A DNA stretch of 39,779 bases from Zestomicrobium sp964482405 (GCA_964482405.1 CAYZXH010000011.1:1-39779), one strand, 5' to 3'; positions 9,041-18,280 are shown, counted from the first letter of the stretch. Numbers and translations are program-made. The notes: generated by a model not told the origin, from the sequence alone.

Positions 9041-10771
9041 ATGAGTGTTGAGCGAATAACTAGAAGGTATTACAGGCGCTTGAGCCTACTGCCCCGGAAG
9101 AGGTTTTTAATAGCTATATATGTTTCTCTGATTACATTAGTGGGCATAGCTAACGCGAAACACTATAGTGTTGAAGGGTTTTCCGCTTCCATAAGCGCGT
9201 ATTTCCTGCTCGGGTGTGTGTTAACCTTCATGTACTCGCCCTTAATGCTTACGAAGCTTTTTAACTTTAAGAGGGTTCTCGGACTATCTCTAGTTACTTT
9301 CGCCACATCTTTAATCGCGGAATTAATTCTTTACAGGCTTGCCGGGCTGAGAGGGTTAGGTCTTGTAGTTACTTCGGGCTTCGTGCTGGTGATCCTATCA
9401 GCTTTCACGACAGTAATTCACGCTTTAGCTGTCTCTCTCACAATACCTGCGCTGACCCTCGTAGTAGTCAATAAAGTCTTCTTCGAACAGAGCCTAAGTT
9501 ACGCGCAGCTAGTTAGTGCTTTAATCGTTGAGTTTACTTCCGTAGTTTTAGGGATTTTACTCTTGCTGTACGTTGATAACAAGGGTAAGCAGTTAAGCGG
9601 TGTCTCACCTATAGTGGCTTTGAGAGCTTTCCTCAACACGTGGTTTACGGGCGAACCCGAGAGTCTCGAAACACTCTTCAATCACATAGGTTCTCAAAAA
9701 AGCGTTGAGGTTAAGTGCTTGGTTATTAAGCGTGAAGCAGAACCGAACATAGTGATGATATTCCCTAGAATCCATTTCGGCCCGTTTAACAACATAGGTT
9801 CTTCCAGGTTCATACACTACGTGGATAATTTCTCAGAGCCTGACTTTAAGGCGTTCACGTTTCATACTGCTGGCTCACACGAGCACAACCTAGCTAACAA
9901 TAAAGACGCTAAGAGAATCGCTCGTGAGGTAGTCACTAAGGCGAGAAACTCCTTAAGCGATTCTTTCGAGGAACACTTGTGCGAGCCGTACAGGATTAGG
10001 TTAAGTGATGGTTGGGAAGCCCTGACGTTACGGGGTAGAGACTTCATGACGCCTTTCATAATTAATAAGTCGCTAGGTAATGATGACATACCCTATAATG
10101 CGTGGGACTACCTGAGTAAGCACCCTAAAGCTCCAGCGAACGTCATGTTGGTTGACGCACACTCGTGTAAGGGTGATAAAATTAAGGAACTCGAGAAACT
10201 TAAAAACCTCCTAGATAGGGTGGTTGAGGCTTACGAGTGTTCGGGGCTGAGTAAGTTCCTAGTTGGGTATGGGGAGGCTACAGTCACTAAAGCTTGCGTG
10301 GGATTATGCAACCCTAGAATAAAGGCATTGAGTATACGAGTAGGAGATAGGAGGTATGGGCTCGTCTACATCTACGGGAATAACGTAGACAAAAACTTCC
10401 GGCTTAAGCTAGATAACGTGATTAGGGAGAAGACGAACCTGACAGACTTCGAGGTAGTGACGCCGGACGATCACTCATGCGCAGCATCCTTAAAAGAATC
10501 GCCGTATGAGGTAGTTAACGAGTGTGACGAGCTTGTTGATGCAATAGTAGAATCTCTTAAGAAAGCGTCTGAGAATGAGGTACCCGCGTCCTACAAAATA
10601 ATAAACCTCGAGTTAAGTGGTGTGAGGGTTGTCGGGGAGAAAGTCTTCACATTAATAGAGAATCTTCACGTACTAGCTAAGAAGACGGAGGTAGGGATGC
10701 TGATAATTTTAGCAGTCTTGAATACCTTAATGCCTTTACTATACGTGTTTTTCACGTCATACCTTACTTGA
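9041..10771 (+). CDS. DUF2070 family membrane protein
   Basis: Archaeal protein of unknown function. The N-terminal third (about residues 22-180) has six or so hydrophobic segments, followed by a large soluble domain (about 200-545) and one more membrane helix at the C terminus (about 553-573). The soluble domain has conserved-looking polar motifs: PRIHFGPFNN, HTAGSHEHN and VDAHSCKGD, rich in His, Asp and Cys, which suggest a metal-dependent active site. Such motifs and the 576-residue length match DUF2070. The ATG at 9041 is preceded by a TATA box at 9002-9008. It is divergent from purA and convergent with the KaiC-like gene. I give no biochemical function. Confidence 0.82.
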   Translation: MSVERITRRYYRRLSLLPRKRFLIAIYVSLITLVGIANAKHYSVEGFSASISAYFLLGCVLTFMYSPLMLTKLFNFKRVLGLSLVTFATSLIAELILYRLAGLRGLGLVVTSGFVLVILSAFTTVIHALAVSLTIPALTLVVVNKVFFEQSLSYAQLVSALIVEFTSVVLGILLLLYVDNKGKQLSGVSPIVALRAFLNTWFTGEPESLETLFNHIGSQKSVEVKCLVIKREAEPNIVMIFPRIHFGPFNNIGSSRFIHYVDNFSEPDFKAFTFHTAGSHEHNLANNKDAKRIAREVVTKARNSLSDSFEEHLCEPYRIRLSDGWEALTLRGRDFMTPFIINKSLGNDDIPYNAWDYLSKHPKAPANVMLVDAHSCKGDKIKELEKLKNLLDRVVEAYECSGLSKFLVGYGEATVTKACVGLCNPRIKALSIRVGDRRYGLVYIYGNNVDKNFRLKLDNVIREKTNLTDFEVVTPDDHSCAASLKESPYEVVNECDELVDAIVESLKKASENEVPASYKIINLELSGVRVVGEKVFTLIENLHVLAKKTEVGMLIILAVLNTLMPLLYVFFTSYLT

Positions 10772-10808
10772 TAGTAGCTCAAAACGTTTTTGAGGTTTGT
10801 TCAGGTCT

Positions 10809-11555
10809 CTAATCTAAAGCGATTATCTCTCTCCTCTTAACTACTTTATCAGGATATATGATCACTCCCTTATCCGTTATCTCGAAGGGATGTCTTCTTA
10901 AGTCGTGCTTGGTTCCACGCATCTTCCATATTAGTATAGACCTAGTTAAAACCCCGTCTAACTCGTCTAGATCCAACCTTATTATGCCGTCAGCAGCGTG
11001 CTCAACCCCCGGCCCCCCGAACCCTCTGTCAGTGACGCTTACTTGAGATACTAGAAACGTCGTTACGCCGAGACCTGAGAGAACCTTCTTCAACTGCATT
11101 AACACGCTCCTAGCTATTGAGGGTTTAGTTAGGTATAGTGTTGAGACTGAGTCTATCACCGCTCTCTGAGCTTTCGTATCCTTCAGAGCTTGCCTTACCA
11201 CGTCAATGAACTCCCCGATGTCGTCAACAGTTTTAACCACGTATTTCTCTCTCTTAGCTGCTTCACCTATTCCGCCAGTGAACGCGTCCACTATGGCGAA
11301 GAACCCCTCATCCTCATACTTCTTCACGTCCCAGCCAAACTCACTCATCTCCCTCCTAATTTGAACGGGGTGTTCCTCTAGAGTCACCAGAACTCCAGGC
11401 TCCCCGTAAGTCAGCCCAAAATAAAGGAATTGCTGACTCAGTATGGTTTTCCCGGTGCCTGGACCGCCCGAAATCAAGACAACGTTTCTTTTAGGAATCC
11501 CACCGAAGAGTAGCTCGTCTAAGCCTGGAATGCCGCTCTTCACTTTCTCAACCAT
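10809..11555 (-). CDS. Single-domain KaiC-like RecA-fold ATPase
   Basis: RecA/KaiC-family ATPase with one domain, common in archaea as signalling or regulatory ATPases (not a circadian KaiC). Walker A GGPGTGKT lies near residues 30-37 and the Walker B strand ends in RAVIDS. The acidic pair in VTLEEH after the Walker A helix fits the KaiC family catalytic glutamates. I place the start at ATG 11555: AGGTGA lies five bases upstream, and the longer GTG frame (11564) overlaps that ribosome binding site. It lies just downstream of the MATE gene on the same strand with a 58 bp gap. The target is unknown. Confidence 0.85.
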   Translation of the reverse strand: MVEKVKSGIPGLDELLFGGIPKRNVVLISGGPGTGKTILSQQFLYFGLTYGEPGVLVTLEEHPVQIRREMSEFGWDVKKYEDEGFFAIVDAFTGGIGEAAKREKYVVKTVDDIGEFIDVVRQALKDTKAQRAVIDSVSTLYLTKPSIARSVLMQLKKVLSGLGVTTFLVSQVSVTDRGFGGPGVEHAADGIIRLDLDELDGVLTRSILIWKMRGTKHDLRRHPFEITDKGVIIYPDKVVKRREIIALD

Positions 11556-11613
11556 ATGGGTCACCTGAAATTATATCTGCTTGCTGCTTTAAATGGTTCT
11601 CCTAAGGGGGTTG

Positions 11614-13020
11614 TCACTTTATCACGGGCCTCGCCCAATTCCCGAACTTCACCCAAGTTATGCTTCCTAAGCCTCCTACGACATTACTTAACGCCATGGC
11701 AACCCACACACCGTAGGATTGTAGGCCGACCACATAAGCGAGTAGGTATCCTAAACCTATCCTGAACCCCCACAACCTGATCATTCCTAGTACCGTAGGC
11801 ACTGTTGTGTGGCCCGACCCCCTACCTACTGACATCCCGACGAAGAATAAGGTGAAGAAGGGTAGGCTAAACACGAAAGTCTCAAGAAATCTTAAAGCCT
11901 CGCTAAAAATCCCTGCGTCGGAAGTGAACACTGAGATTAGCTGACTCCTCACAGAGAAAACTATTAGAGCACCTAGAGCTGTGAGCGCGCTTATCGTTAG
12001 TGATGCTTTGTAGGCTATCTCGCGAGACCTACTCGTATTGCCGGCACCTAAGTTCTGTCCGACCATTATAGCTACGGGCATGGTCAGACCCCACATAACC
12101 GCGTCAGCTATATCCATCACTATGAATCCTATAGCGAAAGCTGCCGCCACCACCACACCAAACGAATTCACCAACGCGTTTTGAAGCATGAAGGCCATGC
12201 TATTAGAAGCGTGAAACACGAAGACCGGACCCCCTATACGGATATTCCTCAACACCCACAACCTATCAATATTCTTTGTGGGGAATATCCTTAAGTCAGG
12301 AAACTTACGTTTAGTTAGGTAAATCAGCGCGGCCACGCCGCCAAATCTCGACAGAACAGTAGCTAATGCCGCGCCGGCAGCCCCCATCCTGGGGAACGGG
12401 GGTATACCAAGTATTAGGAAGGGATCCCAGATAATATTCAGGAGAGCTGAAAAACCTCCTACCACGGCCGGGGTCCTAGTATCACCTACTGACTGAAGTA
12501 TCGTAGAGTAAGTAACTGAGAGTCCTGAAAGCATTAAATCAATTGATATGATGCCTGAGTAACTCATTACATCATCAAATATCTCTGGCGGCGACCTAAT
12601 CACGTAATAGAATAGAGGATACCTCAACGAGAAATATGTGAGACCGAAAACAAAGCTAGTTATCAGAGACACGGTAAAAAATTTGGAGGCAACATCACTG
12701 GCTTCATCATACCTCCTAGCACCTATGTATTGTGAGAGGAGAGCCATGTTAGCTGTGGAGATAGCCATATTGAAGGCGTTGAAGAACATGAAGGGAGGCC
12801 ACGCTTGCCTAGGCACGGCCATAGCAACATTACTATACCTACTTAACCAGAAAGCGTCAGCTACGTTGTAAGACACGTTGATAAGCTGAACCAACATTAA
12901 CGGAAACCCTAACCATAACAGAGTCTTGACTATAGGTCCGTTAACTATCTCACTCCTGTATCTATCTATCGTAGCTACCGCAGATCGAGCCACTAGAGAC
13001 ACCCACCCTCGTAACACCAC
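11614..13020 (-). CDS. MATE family multidrug/metabolite exporter
   Basis: Membrane exporter of the MATE (NorM/DinF) family, which extrudes cationic organic compounds using a Na+ or H+ gradient. About twelve hydrophobic segments span the 468 residues, with an internal two-fold repeat and the family-like GFPLMLVQLINVSYN segment in helix 1. Several in-frame GTG codons (13020, 13017, 13002, 12993) could be the start. The TATA-like element at 13040-13053 favours 13020 or slightly downstream. A perfect 19 bp palindrome (13021-13039) lies between that element and the start. A PadR-type regulator, a class that often controls such exporters, is 1.2 kb away. Confidence 0.9.
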   Translation of the reverse strand: MVLRGWVSLVARSAVATIDRYRSEIVNGPIVKTLLWLGFPLMLVQLINVSYNVADAFWLSRYSNVAMAVPRQAWPPFMFFNAFNMAISTANMALLSQYIGARRYDEASDVASKFFTVSLITSFVFGLTYFSLRYPLFYYVIRSPPEIFDDVMSYSGIISIDLMLSGLSVTYSTILQSVGDTRTPAVVGGFSALLNIIWDPFLILGIPPFPRMGAAGAALATVLSRFGGVAALIYLTKRKFPDLRIFPTKNIDRLWVLRNIRIGGPVFVFHASNSMAFMLQNALVNSFGVVVAAAFAIGFIVMDIADAVMWGLTMPVAIMVGQNLGAGNTSRSREIAYKASLTISALTALGALIVFSVRSQLISVFTSDAGIFSEALRFLETFVFSLPFFTLFFVGMSVGRGSGHTTVPTVLGMIRLWGFRIGLGYLLAYVVGLQSYGVWVAMALSNVVGGLGSITWVKFGNWARPVIK

Positions 13021-13039
13021 TATATTTCTTAGAAATATA
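13021..13039. promoter_or_regulatory. 19 bp palindrome, candidate operator of the MATE gene
   Basis: TATATTTCT-T-AGAAATATA is a perfect inverted repeat with 9 bp arms around one base. It sits between the minus-strand TATA-like element (13040-13053) and the first possible MATE start codon, over the predicted transcription start. Its placement fits repressor control. The binding protein is unknown; the PadR-type protein encoded at 14182-14595 is a candidate by proximity only. Confidence 0.5.
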
Positions 13040-13110
13040 ATTTATTTATGCTTATAAGCTACTGTTGCCGTCGAGTAGACGTTCATTTTTAGGTTCCCAC
13101 TACCCGGATG

Positions 13111-13118
13111 TTTTAATA
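13111..13118 (+). promoter_or_regulatory. TATA box of the ornithine cyclodeaminase-family gene
   Basis: TTTTAATA predicts transcription start near 13139, downstream of the first ATG (13127) and upstream of TTG 13154. This decides the start of the gene in favour of 13154. Confidence 0.45.
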
Positions 13119-13153
13119 GTCTTGAAATGATGATTATTTATGGTGGTTTAGCA

Positions 13154-14125
13154 TTGGTTAAAATTCTTCTCTTGAGGAGCAAGGAATTAGAAGAGTTGTT
13201 GAGTCCTGAGTCTCTAATACCTGAGATTGAGAACGCGTTCGTCAGGTACTCCAAGAACGAGACCGTGACGCCGCCTAGGACTGTTATGTGGGTTGAGGGT
13301 AATTGGTGGGGAGTGATGCAGTCTTACGTACCGGGTTGCGGTGTTGGTGTGAAGACCGTCAGCTTAATACCCCAGAACCCTAGTAGGGGCCTACCGACAA
13401 TCCAAGCTTTAGTGACTTTATTTGATGGGTTGAGCGGATCCCCTCTCGCCGTCATGGAAGGCGGTGTTTTAACAGCTTTAAGAACGGGGGCCGCTAGCGC
13501 TGTCTCAGCTAAATACTTAGCTCCTAAGGACGTGGGTCCTATAGGAATCATCGGTACGGGATATCAAGCAAGATACCAGCTAAGGTTTGTGTCATCCGTT
13601 TATAAGACCGAAGACGTCATGATCTATGATGTAAGACCTGATCAAATGAGGTCGTTTAAAGCTTGGGCAGAGGGCGCGGGCTTCAAAGTTTTTGAAGCTA
13701 CCTCAAGCGAGGAACTGGTTAAGAAATGTAAGGTAGTAATAGAAGCTTCAACCACTAAGGAGCCCGTGATCCTAGGTAAATGGCTGAGTAAGGATCAACA
13801 CGTAATAAGTATAGGTGCACACGCAAGAGATTACAGAGCTCTAGACGATGAAGCAATAATTAAGTTTGGTAAGATAGTAGTTGATTCCAGGAAAGCAGTG
13901 CTTGAGGAGACAGGCGATATAAGGATCCCGCTTGAGAAAGGCTTAATTAAACAGGAAGATATCGCTGAGTTAGGGGAGGTTGCCGCCGGACTCAGAAAAG
14001 GTAGGGAGGGTGATGAGTTAACACTCTTTAAGAGTGTGGGTCTAGCCATACAGGATGCAGCCGCCGCAGCACTTGCTTACAGACTCGCTAAGAGTAGAAG
14101 GCTGGGTATTGAGGTAGAGCTTTAA
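13154..14125 (+). CDS. Ornithine cyclodeaminase / alanine dehydrogenase family protein
   Basis: NAD(P)-dependent enzyme of the OCD/mu-crystallin family. Members act as ornithine cyclodeaminase, archaeal alanine dehydrogenase, or imine reductases; the exact substrate is not readable here. The Rossmann motif GIIGTGYQAR is in the middle of the protein and the family substrate-binding segment LTALRTGAASAVSAKYL precedes it. I start at TTG 13154 (323 residues) because the TATA box at 13111-13118 puts transcription start after the upstream ATG, and GGTGGT at 13142-13147 is a good ribosome binding site for this TTG. Stand-alone gene on +. Confidence 0.85.
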   Translation: MVKILLLRSKELEELLSPESLIPEIENAFVRYSKNETVTPPRTVMWVEGNWWGVMQSYVPGCGVGVKTVSLIPQNPSRGLPTIQALVTLFDGLSGSPLAVMEGGVLTALRTGAASAVSAKYLAPKDVGPIGIIGTGYQARYQLRFVSSVYKTEDVMIYDVRPDQMRSFKAWAEGAGFKVFEATSSEELVKKCKVVIEASTTKEPVILGKWLSKDQHVISIGAHARDYRALDDEAIIKFGKIVVDSRKAVLEETGDIRIPLEKGLIKQEDIAELGEVAAGLRKGREGDELTLFKSVGLAIQDAAAAALAYRLAKSRRLGIEVEL

Positions 14126-14181
14126 ATCAAGTTTTTCAATAAAATTCTGGCTGAAAACCCCCGCACTCTAGGGGAGTTCAG

Positions 14182-14595
14182 TTACTTCATTAATTCTTCT
14201 AATACTTTACGTAAGCGGTATAATCTCTCTACAAACTCGTCAGGTAATTTAGGGAGTCCTCCACTATCACGTATTCCTTTATATGCTTCCAGAAACTCCG
14301 TAAGTATTCCCGCGGATTTCGTGGCGTGAGGCAGTGTTTCCCTAACGAAGCACTCAAGACCCATACTGGTTATCTCATACTGTAATCTCCTAGAACCACT
14401 ACTACTCTTCTTAATAAGGCCTTCGTTAACCATCTCGTTTAATGTTCTGTATAAGGTTCCGATCGAAGGTTTCCACACAGATTGCGTTACGTATATTATC
14501 CTCTTATAAATACCGTAGCCGTGAAGTTGTGGATTGGTAGCTAGGACTGCTAAAATCAGATGTCTGAGTACCTGCGTTCTCCTCCTCCTAACCAA
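14182..14595 (-). CDS. PadR family transcriptional regulator
   Basis: Winged-helix DNA-binding repressor of the PadR family. Residues 8-90 hold the typical pattern: HLILAVLATNPQLHGYGIYK, then SIGTLYRTLNEM and EGLIK, ending with the wing at YEIT. A short C-terminal helical region (about 95-137) would form the dimer. The start is TTG at 14595, consistent with an AT-rich box at 14612-14622 and a leaderless or nearly leaderless message. It follows the COG2108 radical SAM gene by 41 bp. Regulators of this family often respond to aromatic or cationic drugs and control exporters; the MATE gene nearby is a plausible target. Confidence 0.88.
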   Translation of the reverse strand: MVRRRRTQVLRHLILAVLATNPQLHGYGIYKRIIYVTQSVWKPSIGTLYRTLNEMVNEGLIKKSSSGSRRLQYEITSMGLECFVRETLPHATKSAGILTEFLEAYKGIRDSGGLPKLPDEFVERLYRLRKVLEELMK

Positions 14596-14636
14596 GCCGC
14601 ATCCTCTCTACATTAAATAATTCACGAAGCTAATAT

Positions 14637-15704
14637 TTATCTATCATTTTCAAGGGTTAAAGAGGTCACGTTCAATAATTTTCTAGGAGAGGTTGGATAA
14701 GCTTCAACTATTCTGACGTGCTGACTTCTAGGTATTAAGTTCATTAATTTCTTAGATAGCTTTATGTTCGCGTATATTGTGTGAGCTTTCTTGAACGCAA
14801 GACCTGATAAAACCAAGTAATTTACTGGTTGAGTGTTCTCATAAGGTGCTTCAATAAATTTAACTAATCCTTCCCTGCTTAAGGTTTCGTAAGGCAATCT
14901 CGTTCTCTTAAATCTCCTTATAAGTCTCCTCCTATACTGGTATCTGTCCTTAAATTTTGCGGGACAGTAGTGCACATTTATTGTGAGGCCCTCCTCAAGC
15001 ACCCAATTCATGATCTGTAAAGCCACCTCCCTAGAACCCTGAACCGTGAGCCCGTCAGTATTCACTCTTAAACCCCTACTCAAGATTCCGGCGTAGTTAG
15101 ACTCACTAACCTCCATCTCGTTTAAGTTTATGAATCGAACGCCGAGTCTATAACCCTCTTCAACAAGCTTCTTCATCTTGCTGAAATCAGGTAGTACCGG
15201 ATTCTCTATGCCTGTATTAAAGCCGTAATTTAGTGCTGTCTTCAGAGCATCCCACGAGTGAGGTCCTGTCACGTGTATTCTCAGTTCGTCAAGCCCAGCA
15301 TCACTTAACTTATCTAGGTGCTCTACCTTAAGATTTCTTCCCGTGGTATACATGTGTACGTGGAATCCTTCCCCGAAAACCTCCTTCAAGTTCTTCACGA
15401 CCTCGACCACGTCCTCTATGGCAAGGAGAGGGTCCCCACCAGTTATGCCCACGCCCCTAGACCCGGAAGCTAAAACCTCCAAAACGATGTCTTTCACATC
15501 CCTTACAGGGACTTCGTTGATATACGATACTCTCTTCCCTCTCCTGAACTCTGATATAGGGCAGTAAAAACATCCCTCACCGCATACTCCTGTAGCAAAG
15601 AAGACGCTTTTTAAGCCCTTAATACATAAACTACATCCTTCCGGCAACCTACCTATCCAGCAACCTAAATCACTGCATTTATCGGTGTCCAGTACGTGAC
15701 CCAT
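14637..15704 (-). CDS. Radical SAM protein of the COG2108 type
   Basis: Radical SAM protein related to pyruvate formate-lyase activating enzymes but of unknown reaction. The cluster-binding CxxxCxxC is C41, C45 and C48 (CGEGCFYC), and GITGGDPLL follows at the usual place for the SAM-binding GGE-like motif. Four extra cysteines at C10, C15, C24 and C27 in the N-terminal tail could hold a zinc or second iron-sulphur site. At 355 residues it seems complete. It lies between ValRS upstream (22 bp) and the PadR gene downstream (41 bp) on the same strand. I do not assign a substrate. Confidence 0.82.
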   Translation of the reverse strand: MGHVLDTDKCSDLGCWIGRLPEGCSLCIKGLKSVFFATGVCGEGCFYCPISEFRRGKRVSYINEVPVRDVKDIVLEVLASGSRGVGITGGDPLLAIEDVVEVVKNLKEVFGEGFHVHMYTTGRNLKVEHLDKLSDAGLDELRIHVTGPHSWDALKTALNYGFNTGIENPVLPDFSKMKKLVEEGYRLGVRFINLNEMEVSESNYAGILSRGLRVNTDGLTVQGSREVALQIMNWVLEEGLTINVHYCPAKFKDRYQYRRRLIRRFKRTRLPYETLSREGLVKFIEAPYENTQPVNYLVLSGLAFKKAHTIYANIKLSKKLMNLIPRSQHVRIVEAYPTSPRKLLNVTSLTLENDR

Positions 15705-15725
15705 TAACTAACCCTTACGTCCAGC

Positions 15726-18167
15726 TTAAATAACTAGAAAAACCCCGTCCGCTAGCTTCACGGCGTTAGATACGTCAGCAGGGACTCCGACGACTACGGA
15801 CTTAATCTTATGCAGGTCTTTGATGTCGTGCGCTATCGCCTTATACTCTTCTGAGAGGTAGAGCTTTCCGTCTAGCGGTTCAGCGAACGATATATTCCGC
15901 TCTTTCTTATACTTCCATATAGCTGAGTTAGCTATTATTAAGTACTCTATTAACTTCTCGTTACCGCCTAAGTCTCTTAAATCTTCCTCAGTTACTACGG
16001 CCTTCCTTAATCCGTCACTAGAGTACATGTTCCTCCATAGGTAGTCCGTAACGAAAGGCATTATGGGGTATAGGGTCTTCAGTATTAGTTTAAACACCTT
16101 GTGTAAGACGTATCTAGCCCCGTTCACGTATTTCATGTCGTAATCGCCTAACCCGTAAGCTCGTGACTTAACTGTCTCAAGATAATTTGACGCGAAAACG
16201 TCCCAAGCTAGAGCATAGAGCTCGCTTATCGGCCTGAAAACGTCGAGCTCCTCGTAATACTTGAGAACCCTCCTGATTACTGAGATCGCGTACTTAAGCA
16301 TCGCTCTATCCACGTCCTTCAGGACCGAGTCCTTTAAGGGGGGTTCATCGAAGAACGAGATGAACCTGCCTATGTTGACTAACTTAGTCGCGAAAGCTAG
16401 CCCACTCCTAACCACGTCCTCCGACCACCTGTAATCACTACCTAACATACCGGAGATTGCGGCCCAATACCTAAACGCGTCAGCACCGTACTTCTCGATG
16501 TACGGCATGGGCGGGACTATGTTGCCGAGGGATTTATGCATCGCCCTACCCTTAGGATCTAAACCCATACCGGAAATCCTGACCCACTTAAACGGCGGCT
16601 TCCCCGTAAGTAGCCACACACGTAACGTTGAGTAGTAGAGCCAAGTCCTTATTATGTCATAGCCTTGAGGTCTGAGAGCATGTTCCAGCGCTTTAAGAGC
16701 AGCCTCCTTGTTGTCAAGCCACCTAGTCACGTATAGAACGCTAACTGACGAGTCAAACCATGTGTCGAAAGTTCTTGTCTCGCCGACTAGTTCCTCCTTA
16801 GGTGCGCCACAGTTAGGGCATTTCTCGTAGGGCGGCGGATCTATCCAAGGCCTCACGTACTCGCCGTACTTACCTAAGATTATGTGACCACACTTCCTAC
16901 ACCTCCATATAGGTATTTCAGTTCCGTAGAATCTGGTTCTGGAGATAGGCCAGTCCATCTTTAATGAAGACACCCAAGCATCAAACTTCACTTTATGCTC
17001 GGCGGGCTTAAAGTCCATCATGTTACCTACTCTAAGCACGTCCTCCTTAAAATCCAGCTGCCTTAAGAAAAACTCCCTAACGTGGATGTACTCTACCGGC
17101 GTCTTACACCTCCAGCAAACAGGGACCTCATGTCTTAAGTCCTCCTCCCTAACTAAGAAGTTATTCCTACGCAGCTCCTCTACTATAGCTTTCCTAGCCT
17201 CCCTAACACTTAACCCTTTAAGAAATCCTGAGTTCTCGTTCATGGTACCGTCCGGGTTGATGAGTATCTTAGGGGTGAGACCCTGCTCTTTAAAGAACCA
17301 TATATCTCTGGTGTCACCGTAAGAACACATCATAGCTAAGCCGGTCCCGAACTCCGGGTTAGCGTATGTGCTAGGCATTATAGGTATTAGGTTATTGTAT
17401 AAAGGTACTAACGCGTGCTTCCCTTCAAGATACTTATACCTCGCGTCACTAGGGTGGTAAATAACGGCTCCACAACCGTTAAGTAACTCAGGCCTGGTAG
17501 TCGCTATCACCACATCCTCGTTAGTCTCCGCAACTCTGAACTTGATGTAGTATAGCTTACCCTCTTCTTCCTTCGTCTCTATTTCTGCTTCAGCGAGCGA
17601 GGTCCTGCACCTAGGGCACCACATGACAGGTCTCTCAGCCTCGTATATGAGGTCCTTACCCCACAAATCTATGAAAGTTGCTTGTGTAAGCCTCCTATAC
17701 TTAGGGGAGTCAGTCCCGTCAGTCCAGTAATGATATGAGCACCCTAGCCTTTTCCACACCCTGACTAAGGAAGCCTCATACTCGTCTAAAACCCCCTTAA
17801 CCAACTCAAGAAACTTGAGCCTACCCTCAGGAGTATTAGCTATCTCGTGTGCTGAGATACCGTAACGCTTCTCTACAGCAACCTCAGCAGGCAACCCATT
17901 CCTGTCAGCGTAGAAAGGTAGTAGGACCTTATACCCAATCAACCTCAGCGCGCGAGCAACCATATCAATCTGAGCGTAATGAGCTGCCTGACCAACACCC
18001 CACTCCCCAGAAGGATACGGTGGTGGTGTGTCTACGACCACGTACCTCTCATCACTTAGAAAATCTATTGAGGGCTCTTCAAACCCTTCCTCCTCCCACC
18101 TCTTAAGCAACTCCTCCTCGAGGGAAGGATCCCACCTCTTAATCTTTATTCTCGGCTCTAACGCCAC
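15726..18167 (-). CDS. valS: Valyl-tRNA synthetase
   Basis: Class Ia aminoacyl-tRNA synthetase charging tRNA-Val. Order: N-terminal Rossmann half with PPPYPSGEWGVGQ at about residues 48-60, an editing domain, two zinc-finger-like CxxC pairs (MWCPRCR; WRCRKCG...CPNCG), the second Rossmann half with GRAMHKSLGN near residue 540, and the helical anticodon-binding domain. The HIGH motif reads GVGQ and KMSKS reads AMHKS, both off consensus. I start at GTG 18167 (813 residues): AGGTGGT lies just upstream, and a TATA box at 18191-18206 falls inside the longer frame that begins at 18248. It heads a run with the radical SAM and PadR genes. Confidence 0.93.
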   Translation of the reverse strand: MALEPRIKIKRWDPSLEEELLKRWEEEGFEEPSIDFLSDERYVVVDTPPPYPSGEWGVGQAAHYAQIDMVARALRLIGYKVLLPFYADRNGLPAEVAVEKRYGISAHEIANTPEGRLKFLELVKGVLDEYEASLVRVWKRLGCSYHYWTDGTDSPKYRRLTQATFIDLWGKDLIYEAERPVMWCPRCRTSLAEAEIETKEEEGKLYYIKFRVAETNEDVVIATTRPELLNGCGAVIYHPSDARYKYLEGKHALVPLYNNLIPIMPSTYANPEFGTGLAMMCSYGDTRDIWFFKEQGLTPKILINPDGTMNENSGFLKGLSVREARKAIVEELRRNNFLVREEDLRHEVPVCWRCKTPVEYIHVREFFLRQLDFKEDVLRVGNMMDFKPAEHKVKFDAWVSSLKMDWPISRTRFYGTEIPIWRCRKCGHIILGKYGEYVRPWIDPPPYEKCPNCGAPKEELVGETRTFDTWFDSSVSVLYVTRWLDNKEAALKALEHALRPQGYDIIRTWLYYSTLRVWLLTGKPPFKWVRISGMGLDPKGRAMHKSLGNIVPPMPYIEKYGADAFRYWAAISGMLGSDYRWSEDVVRSGLAFATKLVNIGRFISFFDEPPLKDSVLKDVDRAMLKYAISVIRRVLKYYEELDVFRPISELYALAWDVFASNYLETVKSRAYGLGDYDMKYVNGARYVLHKVFKLILKTLYPIMPFVTDYLWRNMYSSDGLRKAVVTEEDLRDLGGNEKLIEYLIIANSAIWKYKKERNISFAEPLDGKLYLSEEYKAIAHDIKDLHKIKSVVVGVPADVSNAVKLADGVFLVI

Positions 18168-18190
18168 GTAACCACCTATACCATTTAATA

Positions 18191-18206
18191 CGCTAAATTT
18201 ATTAAT
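18191..18206 (-). promoter_or_regulatory. TATA box of valS
   Basis: Minus-strand ATTAATAAATTTAG predicts transcription start near 18174, giving a leader of about 7 nt before GTG 18167. It argues against the upstream in-frame starts. Confidence 0.5.
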
Positions 18207-18269
18207 CTTTTTAGCACGCGCATAGACTATCATGCTTAAATCACTCACGCGTGGGTGGTGTGCTCGAAA

Positions 18270-18280
18270 GCTTTATTTAT
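18270..18280 (+). promoter_or_regulatory. TATA box of the inositol-1-phosphate synthase gene
   Basis: GCTTTATTTAT lies about 30 bp before the ATG at 18308 and predicts transcription start near 18300, within the adjacent palindromes. It supports ATG 18308 over the upstream in-frame ATG at 18251. Confidence 0.45.

Noticed and set aside
13127..13153. ATG 13127 as start of the ornithine cyclodeaminase-family gene
   Set aside because: The TATA box at 13111-13118 places transcription start after this ATG; TTG 13154 has a ribosome binding site.
17020..17322. 100-codon frame on + opposite valS
   Set aside because: Antisense to conserved parts of ValRS; leucine/serine-rich shadow.
18168..18248. 27-residue N-terminal extension of ValRS
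   Set aside because: A TATA box lies inside it and a good ribosome binding site precedes GTG 18167, so the extension is probably not translated.
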